A stretch of 64,000 bases of DNA from Cristatella mucedo (Eukaryota; Bryozoa; Phylactolaemata; Cristatellidae). Location of the stretch: assembly GCA_009760855.2 (NCBI GenBank), contig WPIO01000163.1, positions 282,001 to 346,000 on the forward strand. The letters are read 5' to 3'. This document shows, in pieces, positions 38,192 through 49,099 of this stretch (the first letter of the stretch is position 1; every line of letters begins with the position of its first letter). The notes below the pieces were generated by a model. That model worked only from the letters and a program-made list of their open reading frames with translations, ran no database searches and was not told the DNA's origin. Position numbers and translations under genes: made by a program.

Positions 38192-38786
38192 TCTCTCACT
38201 CTCTCTCTCTCCCCCTCTCTCTCTCTCTCCCTCTCTCTCTCTCCCTCTCTCCCTCTCTCTCTCCCTCCCTCTCTCTCCTCCTCCTCCTCCTCCCTCTCCC
38301 CCTCCCTCTTGCCACCTCTCTCTCCCTCCCCCCTTTCCTCTCCCTCTCCCTCCCTCTCTCTCCTCCTCTCTCTCTCTCTCTCTCTCCTCCCTCCTCTCCT
38401 CCTCTCCTCTTTCCTCTCTCTCCGCCGTCTCTCTATCTCTCTCTCTCTCTCTCTCTCTCCTCTCTCTCCTCTCTCTCTCTCCTCTCTCTCTCTCCCTCTC
38501 TTCCTCTCTTTCTCTCTCTCTCTCTCTCTCTCCTCCTCTCTCTCCCTCTCCCTCCCTCTCTCCCCTCTCTCTCTCTCTCTCTCTCCTCTCTCCCTCTCCC
38601 TCTCTCTCTCCCCCTCTCCCTCTCTCTCTCTCCCCCTCCCTCTCTCTCTCCTCTCTCCCTACCTACTCTCTCCTCTCTCCTCTCCCTCTCTCCACTCCAC
38701 TCTCTCCCTCCCCTCTCTCTCCCTCTCTCCTCCCTCTCTCCCTCTCCTTCTCTCTCTGCTCTCTGCTCTCTCTCTCTCTCTCTCGG
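38096..38786. repeat. Long polypyrimidine (CT)n/(CCT)n tract, about 690 bp
   Basis: Almost every base on the plus strand is C or T for about 690 bp, built from CTCTCT runs with CCC, CTC and TTC interruptions and only rare purines. The long Ser-Leu-Pro frames on plus (37811-38978) and Arg-Glu frames on minus are artefacts. Long homopurine-homopyrimidine DNA of this kind can form intramolecular triplexes. Confidence 0.97.
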
Positions 38787-38789
38787 ATG

Positions 38790-41700
38790 CTCCCGGCCTC
38801 CAGGGCGTCAATCATCTCCGATGCTGCTGGCCCACTCCTAGTGGCTGCATGCGGCTCCACCTCTGAGAGCTGGGGCAGCGTGTTTCTCCTCAAGATCGGC
38901 TTCAAGCCTGCCCACGACTTCCTCCAAGCTTTATATGCCATGTTTCAAGCTGCTACAGTCTGCTCAAGTGCTGCTTGACCACTCAATGCCGAGATCGTCG
39001 CTGGTTTATCGGTTCAAACAAGAATATGGAATATGTCGTGGACCTACTTTTTTGTGACTGGTTATGAACCCGGGTTAGCTGCTATCACCTGTGGTAAATG
39101 GTAAATGATGGTAAATGCATTTCAGGCTGGCAGGCTATTGACGCGGTGTGATTTTTCCTAAACATTTTGCGACTGAAGGCAGCTGACAATGAGCAAAACC
39201 TCGTGTTCTCAATTGTAAGCGCATTAAGCCTTGCTAAGAGGGCGCACACGAAAAGAAGCGTCTGTTCGGAAGACAATAAGTCTTCCAGCCGGCGCTTCGA
39301 TCAGTTTTTCTGACGTGACTATAAAAGCTGACCTTATGCAAGACCGCATTTCCAGTGGCGCATCCACGTTGCATCGTCAGTGCTCACCCAGCTCGAGGAT
39401 ATTCTTGGAGGAAGATGAGGAAAGTGGGGTTGGGTGTGCTTCTTGAGGCGTTGGTAGTCTGCGGAAGGTTCAAGGAAGAATATATAACCTTGACAACTGA
39501 AAGCACAGCTCTGGGACCTCAGCTGCTGTTGCTGCTAGCGCTTCGTCACTCGCGCGGTAGTCAGTATTACCACTATTACCAATGCACAGCATTACCAGTC
39601 AGGTGGTGCTGCAGCACGCCAGGGAAGCCTCACTGAGGAGGTTGCTGTGGACTTGAGACCCCTCCTATCCTTTCCATAACTGCTTTCTACAATTCTTTGA
39701 TTAACATTACCTGTTTTCAGTTTTATCTACAATACTCTTTTCTTTCCTAGCTACATTTGAGGCTACGAGGGCATTTTGGCGATCGTCAACAAGTTTCTAT
39801 CTATCTTTGGTGGAGAAGTCACTGCACGGAAGCTTAGAGGCCACTCGCACTGTCCTGACAGTCGGAAGATGATATGTAGGCCGAAACGACCTCTGTGCAT
39901 GCTGTTGAGTGATGCAGTGCAACAGCTCAATGGGAGGGGGGCCACAGCATTGTTATTCAGCCATCTAGCAACTACGTCTGCAAGCAACCATGCTGTCTGC
40001 TATCCTGTTTCGGTTTTGCCCACGATGCATTCCTCACAGCTTGCTTTGCCGACAAACAACTGCGGTGCCTGATTTCAAAGATCAGCGGTTCCTCCTATAT
40101 CCACTCCAGCCTTTCTGCAACGCCAGAATGCAACAGCCACAACTCGACCAGTGAACTTTCAGGCCGCATGCTCTGATGTGGGAGTCAACTGAACATTCGA
40201 TTGCATGAATGAGGCCTGAGGTCGGGCTGTGCCTCGCCAGATCCTATTGGCTGCACGGCTGCATCCCCTCCTCTGACAAGCCCATTTCCCTGCCTCAGCT
40301 ATTTGGCCCGGCCTGAATTGAATTCAAAAAGTTCAATACCTTTCAAGCACTGCATCATCCCTAAGAAATGTTGCTGCGCGCTAGCGTGGTCTCAGTGATT
40401 GGCAATGCACGTGGCTGCTGCTGCTGAAGTGTCGCAGCTACTTCTCCACAATATCCCAATAGTTACCCGCTAGCACGGGTGGCTAGCAGCTCATGTTCAT
40501 CGCCCGAACCGTTGAGCTACTGGAACTATAGTTATAGAAACAGCTGATATCGTTGCTATTTAGTCTTTATCCGAGCTCCAGCGTCTTCAGGAATCGAACG
40601 TCGATCGATCCAAGCGAGTTTATGCTTTTTGGCCTATGCTACTCGATAATCCTCAAAGTATTATTTCGGCCCTATATACACCAGTAGACGACTTTTTTGG
40701 GAGTAAAACTCCGAGGGCCCATTTACCACGTTAACTGCAACTGGAAAAGACATTCTGGAAGTTATAGGCCTCTGGGCCTGACGGAATATGAAATCGTGTC
40801 TTCGGTGTCTCACTAAACGAACTTACACATTCGGCTGCGTGTCGTTGGTTTTGAACATGATAAATGTCAATATCACCACCCGTTATTATTATAATTAATA
40901 ACGTAAATGATTGCCGATAAATATTTCTGTAGCACCATTAACTTTCAGTCTCACTTTAGGCGTATGGTTTTAGCTCACACACACACTTTGAGAATTCACA
41001 CAGGCATGAGTGAGTGGCAGCTATAATGTGAGGAATGTTTAGCTCACAAGATGTGTGTATACATCTTCTGAAATTTAATGAATAGGGTTTAAGTTGATGA
41101 GCAGCTCTTGGCTTCCTACCCGAAAATCTGTAAGGATTAAGATGCACCAAACGGGGGTCTTATTTATCAGGATAGTGGCATTAGGAAGTTCTAAGCAGCT
41201 GAAGCGCAGATCTACGAGTCGGCGGTATCGCTCATGCCCGGCCATCGGTAGGGGTCTGCGGGATCTGCGTGCAGAGCCGGTGATTCGGGATCCAGAGCAG
41301 TTTAGAGCTGATGTATGGAGGAGCATTTTTCACATTGCTCTCTTGGCGCGATGAAGAACCAACCATCACCACAGTTGTCTCTCAGTGTATCTCATTAGTC
41401 TGCCGTGATACTTTAAGTTCTTTGCATCGACCACTTTTATCCAGAACTGTACTCACAGTGGATGTGACCATTAGCCACAGCACGTTATTGGTGCCTTTAG
41501 TTCGATGAACCAGCACCACGATTCCAAGCAACTTCTTTCGATTTGAGCTGAACCACCCAGCAGTCATAAGGCCTGCGGGTAAGCGCTAGCTATCTGACGC
41601 CACTGTTGGCCTGCATGTCTTCTGATTATTCCATGTGACACATTGCGTCATTTTGTGGCTGCTCAGTTCAAGATTTGGTGGCAGCTCATTTTGGCGTTGC

Positions 41701-42055
41701 AATTTTTTGCTGCATACAGTCCTGGTTATATTCTGTGTCTTGGGATCCCCCTTGCCCTCAATGGATGGATGGCTGAGGCTAATACAAAAGAGTGTAAGCC
41801 AGTGTGTATAGCTACGGATGACTGACGTCTGTGGCTACGGATGACATCACAGAAGCTCTAGGAGCTGAAGGAGCACTGCTCCACCCGCCACCGCCTAGGC
41901 TTTGGTTAGTCTTCCCTCTTCCCCCTCTCTGTGATTAGTACTTCAACCCACCCTCCCCCTCTACATCATTTAAAAGAACAAGGCCAGCTCTGTAGTCCAC
42001 TATGCCTGTCTCCTAAGACAGCTTAGAAGATTTTGTTTGAGTGCACAGATTTATT
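38790..42055. other. Unclassified sequence
   Basis: No gene or repeat family recognised. The minus frame 41075-41326 and plus frame 41094-41354 overlap each other with no recognisable motif. Confidence 0.35.
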
Positions 42056-42057
42056 TA

Positions 42058-42400
42058 TACCGATGATGATAATATAAATAATAATAATCATGTATTTGCA
42101 TAACACCATAAAGAGAACTCAGCTCTGTATGGAGCTCTTTACACATTAACAACATAAAGGAAAATATTGACGCCTAGGTATTGAGAACACTGAGCGTCAG
42201 TGTCACCAAATAAAACACAAGGCTGTATCAAGTGTAGCATCTACAACATCTTTTAGAAATGTTGCTTAAAGTCAGACGATGTAAGGACATCATCAGGTAG
42301 GGAGTCAGGCTTGGAGGCATATGAAACTGAAGAGCAGAGGTCTCCAAGATCAGGCGGATTAGAGGAACAGCTAATGAGTTGGAAGAGCGGTGACCCTTGA
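42058..42400 (+). repeat. 5' part of an interspersed repeat, (ATA)n start
   Basis: Begins with an ATA/AATAAT run, then GTATTTGCATAACACC and GGAGCTCTTTACAC, a pattern seen at the start of widespread animal repeats (ATA run, then a TATAGCGCC-like and a GCGCTTTACA-like word). At about 42270-42370 comes a block around CAGGTAGGGAGTCAGGCTTGG that fits the next part of such repeats. Class is uncertain and ends are approximate. Confidence 0.35.
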
Positions 42401-42404
42401 CCCT

Positions 42405-43690
42405 CTGATTTCCAGACAGTCATTCGAGACATTTGACCTGCAAAGGCTGAAATTGTGTATTGCACTTTACCAGATTGACCTTTGCTACTAGATCAAAATG
42501 CTTTCTTGCACTAATAATATTGTTAATAGTAGAACATTTTTTACACATGCACTACAAGCTGAAGATCTTTCTAGGCATTTGCTGCAAAGAGCATACCAAT
42601 TGGTTAAATGATAAATATGAACTCAGTTTTGGCAACCTGCCATCTCAGCTTCAAGTTTACACGAGAATTGGCTTTCTCCTAAATCAGTACAGTTTTGGAT
42701 CAATTTCCCTCGGGTTTTGGCTGCTGGAATCACCATTTGTGCCTCATTTCGGGTGATGAATAAACAGCGAGCTCTTGTAAAAGGAGAAGATCTGTTCAAC
42801 CTTGTGACTCTTATTTGGTCCAACCGATCCAAAACATCGACATCATCAAATCTGTGCAGCACTCAAAATAAAATAGCTGACCAGACATTTGACTATCTAC
42901 TCAGAGCAGGCCTTATCCCTGTTTATGGGATGTACATGGGTTTAGAAACATTAATAGGAGGGCTTCATCCCTGCAATTGCACAGCTGCTTTATACTCATT
43001 TCTGCAGAATTCACTTGCTCAGCGGCTTCTATTGGGGTCATCCATCCTGCCTCCAGATTAAACCCACAGACTCATGGGCACCACTAAGTCAAACCTCCCA
43101 GATCACTTTAATTACCACTTCCCTAACAAGAGGACGATCGTGACAGATCAGGAAACTTAACGCATAAGCACCGATGTATTGGACAAATCAAATGGACCAA
43201 GCAGTCTGAGGTAGATCGGGTGTTTTGGTTTCTTTTTAGTACTGGTCCAGCTAAGTTGGAGGTCTGGACACAGGCCCCTAAGCTCGTGGGCTTAAGCAGG
43301 GTTGCGGCGAGTCGCTTGCTTCCTACCCTGCACCTACCGAAGCTCGAGTCTTCGAGGTGTGTGATGCCAATACTCAGGTCGAGGTAAATAGAAGAGACTA
43401 GAAGCTAAGACTTTACGAAAACAACTGGCCAATGTGGTTCTATGCTTCTTGGCAAAAACTCAGCAAGGCCCTATCAACGATCCTTGGCTGCCATCAAGAG
43501 GTACCCTCCCCGTTGCTCTGAAAAGCGTAGTGGACATTTCGACCAGCAAGGCCTTCCAAAATTTTCTCGAAGGTTCGATGTTTTGATAATCTACAGATTA
43601 TTTATTCAAAAGAAGTCAGGGCCAAAAGTGGGCAGGCATTAAATATAGACTCAGGAAGGTTAAATTCACCGGGAGGTGTATATCTTGAGA
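42405..43690. other. Unclassified sequence between two repeat parts
   Basis: Open frames on both strands around 42620-43061 do not match a family I recognise. If the flanking blocks belong to one repeat, this would be an insertion or a poorly conserved middle. Confidence 0.3.
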
Positions 43691-43699
43691 TGTCACATT

Positions 43700-43990
43700 T
43701 CCTACCTCCCTAACAAAGCAATTTTCCATGAATGGGAGACCCTGGGCAAGTAGGAAGCCAAGGCTTGGGAGGCCCAGGCCATGTAAAGCTTTACTACAAG
43801 CCGAGCTAACTTAGGACCAGAAGCAGATAGGAGACAAGAGTCTGACAACCCTGGCTTTGAATATCACGGCGAAAGCAGCAGCAGCCAGACTGATAAGTTA
43901 GCAGCTGCTGTGGTAGTCCAAGCTATTGAGCACAGTGTGACCTGGTGACCTTCATATCAAAGTGGGTCCACCACTCAGGCGTGCTTTAGT
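43700..43990 (+). repeat. 3' part of an interspersed repeat
   Basis: Contains GCCATGTAAAGCTTTAC, then GGCGAAAGCAGCAGCAGCCA and GCAGCTGCTGTGGTAGTCCA. These match the general pattern of a common animal repeat whose end carries a GCAG(C)..TTGCAGTAGTCCA-like block. On the minus strand the last block reads NSLDYHSSC, similar to the SRLDYCNSLL block of CR1/L2 LINEs, so a LINE origin on minus is an alternative. Confidence 0.3.
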
Positions 43991-43994
43991 TTTG

Positions 43995-46120
43995 CTGACT
44001 TGTGGGGTGTGTATCATGTCTGGATCCAGCTAATGTTTGCTCTGATGCAGAGCCTCTGAGCTATAGCTCGGAGAGAGGTGCCATAACCCAGTTCGCGTTG
44101 ACGCTGTGAAAAGGAAGCCTTTCTGCAATTAATAAGCACACCTGGTCTTCTGGTGCCAGCCAGCAGTTGGCGAGCAGAGGCCTGCCCAAGCTCTGGTGCT
44201 TGGCTGCAGGGGGAGTTGCAGCCAAGTGTCCTGCTCAGCTGGGTCTGGAATCAGCTGGTCGCCACCCTACTGTCCCAAGTGTGTCAGCGCATCTGGGAAG
44301 GGATCAGATACCACAGCCCAGGCCCCGTCATGCCACCTTCCCTGTCTCCGACCCCACCCCCCGCTGCATGCTGTCCTCTTCAGACGTTCAGTTGAAGCAC
44401 AGAAACTGGGTTTCAAACCTATAGCTGAATACGGTCAAACCAGTCACCAGCATGCTTGTTTGGCTTGGCTTGGCTCCCCAGGCCGTACCCAGTGAGCTGC
44501 AGATTTTCCATGCAACATTCAAAGCCACATCGGCGACAGATAAGGAGGAGTGTGCGTGGAGGATCGTGTCTGCTGCTGGCCCAACTGTTCGCTGTGTGCC
44601 CAATAGCAGCCTGCATCGGTTTGGGGCCTTTTTTAGCGCTTATTCGTCTCCCATTTGGAAGTAGAGGAAGCTTCCTAGGCGGATATAGGCTGACGATGCA
44701 GGCAGTGCTGACAGTAATATCAAGTGGCCAGCTTTTCAGACTTATATCTTGTGAGCTATTAGTTGAGTGAGCTGCTGCTGCGGGCAAGATCTGCTTTCGA
44801 TGAAATCAGCATGGAGTCAATTGGCAGTCCTGCGGCATTCGGAGACTCGCCAGCCCCCAGCGCCGTCAACCACCGGCTCTCAGTTAAGCCACCGGGGAGG
44901 ATCCTCACTCCCCCACCAGATGCACTCCATTCAGTTCACGACCAGCTGACCCACCACAAGAGTCCACTCACTGCACCTTTGCCTCTGAAGTCCCTTGTGA
45001 TCTGAGCAACTTCAGTGTCCTGGCCTAAATTAGCTGCATCCCGTATGCCCTCTCTTGGGCGGCAGAGCCCTTCATCATACCGATTATTAGACTCATCCTG
45101 CTCCTCCTCATCTGGGTTTGGATGGTGAGGTTCAAGTGCAACTCCTCGGCTGCTCTCAGGACAACCCATCTATTGACGCGACTATGGCAATATATCCTCA
45201 TAGATTGCTTTGCATCCTGGCATTTTTAGATAAACTATTAAAATGAGCATCTAAGCCATCCAGGATTCTGTAGCATTCTTTGGTCTCACCTCCTCCTTGG
45301 CTCCTCGATTGCTTTAACTTTACGACGTGGCCGCGCGTGAAGCGGCTCCGTGAGGCTCGACTTTTGGACGTTTCTTTCAGTTCTCTTGCAACTTTGACTA
45401 AAGATTCATGAAGTCACCTGGCGTGGTGTTCAAAGCAGGGTGCTGCTGGCCTAAACCGATGACTATCTCGGAAGCGATCGATACACCCAGTGCCATCAAT
45501 ACTACCGTGTCAGTGGGCAACACGAAACCTGCAATACAGTTGAACTCAATCCTTGAAACGAAACCGCAAGCTGGGAGTCGCTTAGCACGTGCTACATATA
45601 TGTTGGTTTCAATGACATTCAGTTGACAGCAGTTCTTTGCTGTCAAGTGCGAATGCCTACAATCCCTCACTTCAGCTCAGCGGATTAGTGGGATGATCAA
45701 ATAAACACTAATGATACTGCCCGAACCTATTCATAACAACGTTGCGCTTCTCGAGGCCGTTGTTCATATATTCTGGCCCGGCCAATGGGTTGCACATTGA
45801 TTCAGAGTAATTGCCGTGGTTCAGCGCATCCGTGGTGAAGCGTGCAAACAGCAGAGATAAATACAACTATTACTAGTCGTGATGGCTGACCCATCCAAGG
45901 TTTCGCGGACCACTTTGAGCAATGGCGCTCCGGGTTTTTGTTCGATAAATACGAATCGAATGTGTTATAGCTTCTGGCTTACAGAGATCGATATTCACAG
46001 ACTCATTAGCTCATACGACAAAGTCAAGTTACCGCCGGCTTCTTCCGTCGTTCATGCATTCACGCCAGCTGCGTTGTACCAGGAAACAATACTGACACTA
46101 ATGCTTAACGGCTTCCACAG
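43995..46120. other. Unclassified sequence upstream of the phosphatase-like exon
   Basis: GC-rich at 44.1-44.9 kb with several overlapping open frames. A plus-strand frame near 44226-44249 reads VSCSAGSG, reminiscent of the HCSAGxGRTG phosphatase loop, but the His, Arg and Thr-Gly are missing and the flanks do not fit. No exon could be supported. Confidence 0.3.
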
Positions 46121-46229
46121 GTCGTGTCGCGTCAATACTACTATTGCATCCACCAGACGGTGAAAGAGGCTGTATTGTGTGCTGAAGCGGGCAGTGACGA
46201 TCAGGCAGCTGGAGATTCGCATCCTGTCG
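46121..46229 (+). CDS. Candidate exon: end of a receptor-type protein tyrosine phosphatase domain
   Basis: Acceptor-like GCTTAACGGCTTCCACAG ends at 46120 and donor GTAAGA starts at 46230, bounding 109 nt that are open in one frame from the first base (phase 0 in, phase 1 out). The peptide begins VVSRQYYYCIHQTVKEAVLC. Aligned without gaps to the last helix of animal receptor tyrosine phosphatase catalytic domains ([21 protein letters not shown] type, as in the PTPRK and LAR groups) it keeps Val, Tyr, Ile-His, Glu-Ala, Leu and Cys in register. The following acidic AEAGSDDQ would be the linker after the domain. Catalytic parts (WPD loop, HCSAGxGR loop) would lie in upstream exons, which I could not find. 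It may be a real exon, a pseudogene relic or chance similarity. Confidence 0.3.
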
Positions 46230-46376
46230 GTAAGATGCGAACCATTACCTCTGCTGCTTGCTCAATTCTCTCCCCCTATGGCCCGGTTGGTCGTATTCCT
46301 GATCGTGTCCGCCCGGCAGGCTTACGGTTAGGAATCGTTTGGGTATGCACCGTGCTGCTGGGTGGCGTTACTGGTG

Positions 46377-46400
46377 GTGATAATAATAATAATAATAACA
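46377..46400. repeat. Short (TAA)n microsatellite
   Basis: About seven TAA/AAT units just downstream of the candidate exon. Confidence 0.9.
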
Positions 46401-46836
46401 GGTCTTTTGTATACCATCCTTTGTGTTTTATTACTCAACAGAGACAATAATCGTTGACTATCTTGACCAAAGCACACGAGATGACGCACTGAGCTCAGTG
46501 GACTTCTGGCTAGTAGCGACACACTTATTAATACAAATTGTACCCGCCACGCGTTCTGCTTAACAAAAGGCAGGCGCATGGGCAAAGAAAGTATGCAAAG
46601 TATTTCCAGTAGTCACTTTAGTCAAGCAGTTTCAGTTAGTGGCTGAGCTGAAGGCTCGATCAACAAAAGATTTCAACGAAATATGTGGCACTGCAGCGAA
46701 TTTGTAGCTTCTCGGAAGACCCTCCGTCGATGGGTTGTAGTTTTAGTCATTATGTCGGGTATCCCATAGATGCTGCTCAGGGAGGGGAGCGGGTTATAAT
46801 CAGGCGACTGATTGGCCCCTCTCTCACGGGAAAAAG

Positions 46837-47018
46837 ATGAGATCTCGAAAAATTATTTGCCTGATTTAAAGTATCCTCTGGAATACGATCCTGCAAATAC
46901 ATGCATCTATCTTCCAAAAGACTTTGGCCTGCAGAATTTTATTGTCACGTCCCATAATGCCCAAAAAGGAGATGCAGTGATCATACATGACACCGGAAAT
47001 AACATATCACCTCTTGTT
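46837..47018 (+). other. Possible second phosphatase-domain (D2-like) fragment
   Basis: An open frame reads ISKNYLPDLKYPLEYD and then LQNFIVTSHN and AVIIHDTG before a stop at 47019-47021. Many receptor tyrosine phosphatases have a second domain with FIVTQHP..T..DFW..IYD, and FIVTSH plus VIIHD fit that spacing loosely, on the same strand and about 0.6 kb after the candidate first-domain exon. The conserved DFW is absent and the splice sites are weak. It could be a decayed pseudophosphatase segment or chance. Confidence 0.12.
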
Positions 47019-47024
47019 TAGCAT

Positions 47025-48135
47025 TAGGCTAAAGGAGTTTAAACTCTACTCCTGCTGTTCATTTCATTTTTTATTCAATAATGGCTTGTTCTTGTCAGTT
47101 CAGCGATCACAGAGCGCTCTATGTTTTTTATTGAAATTTCTCCATTTCATAAGATTGATGGCCCTCTAGCCTCATTGAGTTGCCACTTTGAGATTAGACA
47201 TCATCAGCTGGCCTGAAGGTGGGTGGACCACACCAGCTTACCTCCCACAAGAAGTCAGCTACTATTGCACAGATATTGGGCTCTGCGTCCAGTCAATACC
47301 AGGGCGTCGGCGACTGCTCTCTAAGAGAACAAGCTTGCATTCTCAGGTCTTCTGGTTTTGCATATTTGGGCAACCCCAAGCTAAAGCTTAACAATGTACT
47401 TGTGCTGAGCATGAGATCAGCAGCCAGAAAAATGAAAAATCTACTCAGCATAAAAAAATGGTTGTATTCAAATAATAATAAAATAATAATTATAATCCAG
47501 TGTGTAGGTCACCAGACAGCTGTAAGCCTATAGGTTTGCACGCTTCAAAGCCGACGGTTTCGATACCAGACATGTTTACTGATTATATTGCCACCTCATG
47601 ACAATATTTATTGACAGCCGAAAAACAGATAGTCTATTGTTATATGTGTTGATGTGACGTCGTCATGATACAGTTAAATATTCTGGTCAGGCGCCGAAGT
47701 CAGCACCGCTGGTGCATTAGATCTTCTCCTAGAACATGTTCCACAAAAACCTGAGTTTTACTGAAAAGGCTGGCTACTGGCATTGCAGGCCGACGACCCT
47801 TGCCTCAGCTGCCTGCCAGCTATTGCGCCATCGTCATTCTAGGGGTTCAGTGAGGTGACCAGTGGGCCACGGCATCATGCACCAAGAAAGGATTCGTCAA
47901 AGGAGCCTTATTAGGCAATCTTCCTGGCAAGATTATTGTGATCATGGGTATCTTGCTGCCAAAGTAACGCCCGCCCCGACCGGAAATCTTGTAGTGGGAG
48001 GAGCTCCAGTTAACAACTTAACAGTTATTACCTTTGCTGAAGTGACCCACAGCAGACTGTTCGAAGGAGTTTGAAATCAAACTAGCTTGCACAGTAACTT
48101 TGAGCGGAGTTCTTTTTTATGAACGGTAAAAATTT
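47025..48135. other. Unclassified sequence
   Basis: No gene or repeat family recognised. A short AAT-rich stretch occurs near 47470-47495. Confidence 0.35.
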
Positions 48136-48137
48136 AA

Positions 48138-49094
48138 CTCGGAAATCGACGAGCCACCCCCGAGAATCGAGCAACGCCGGAAGCGCCGTGCGCTGAGCTG
48201 TGCGGCCCACCTCGTCTTGCGCCAGCCGCAGCTGACAGCGCTGGCGCCAATCACGCCGGCCGATTCAGGTGTCTGCTTGCCTCGCGGGGCGGCTCAAAGT
48301 ATGCCGAAGAAGCTGCCAGTACCGAGCCTGAGGACAAGGTGAACGGCGAGCTGGCGCCCGCTGCGCTGCCGCTCGACTCGGCGCTCGACGGTCCCTTTTA
48401 CGGCGTTCCTGCTGCTGCCGGCGCGCTGCGCTACCCGCTGCCGTCCGCCATTCCGCGTGACCGACCTCAGTCATCGACCAGGCGCTCCAGTCGCTCAGGT
48501 CAAGCCTCACGCCCACCATCGAGTCACAGTCATCCGGCGCTGCCGTCCGCCGCATCCGTCGTTGACCATCGTCTCATGCCTGCTCGTCCATTTGAATTCC
48601 GGCTTGTTGGGAGGGGGCCGCGCTTCGGCGGCCGCCGCCCCACGTTCTCGCGGCGCTGCCGATCTGGCCAGTCGTCTATTCCAGATCGCGGCGCGCTGCT
48701 GCTGCCGCCGCCCGCCAGCCTTCCTCCATTATCCCTTTTGCAGACGTGCAGACTTCTGACGCCGGCTGGCTGGCCCACCTCGCTGCGCGTCTCTCGCTCA
48801 GCAGATGCTCGTGCAGGGACATGGGCACTTAGAGGTGAGCCTGCTCAGCTGCCGTCGAGGGCGCAGCACGTGCTCACTGATTCGCCAGAAAGCGCTGCGC
48901 AGCCCTTCCTTCACTTGAAGCTCCCAGCTAGCATGTGCACCACATCAGAAGCCGAGCGTCGGCTTTGCATTCACCAACAACTGACTGGTTCAAACAAGGC
49001 TCACTTGCCTCCTCCTCTTCCTCCTCCTCCTCGTCTCTCTCTCTTCACTCTCGTCTCCCCTCCCCCTTCCCTCTCATCTCTTGCCTATCCATAA
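48138..49094 (+). other. CpG-rich open frame of unknown identity, possible exon
   Basis: One plus-strand frame is open for about 319 codons, from after a stop at 48135 to 49094. The part at about 48291-48475 reads like a real protein, with an acidic stretch (KYAEEAASTEPEDKVNGE) and then LDSALDGPFYGVPAAAG. From about 48467 a different frame reads SVIDQALQSLRSSLTPTIES, equally protein-like, so a frameshift or splice between frames is possible. Other frames, including minus 48265-48555, are open too, as expected in CpG-rich DNA. From about 49010 the frame runs into a (CTC)n-rich tract coding Pro and Leu. No family is recognised. Confidence 0.2.
49010..49075. repeat. (CCT)n/(CT)n pyrimidine-rich tract
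   Basis: CTC and CCT trinucleotide repeat passing into CT repeat. Confidence 0.85.
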
Positions 49095-49099
49095 CGCTA

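Noticed and set aside
37811-38978. Proteins of 259-351 residues rich in Ser, Leu and Pro
   Set aside because: Translation of the polypyrimidine tract; all three plus frames are open at once.
44226-44249. HCSAGxGRTG phosphatase active-site loop (VSCSAGSG)
   Set aside because: The His, catalytic Arg and following Thr-Gly are missing and the flanking translation does not resemble a phosphatase. The position upstream of the candidate exon is suggestive only.
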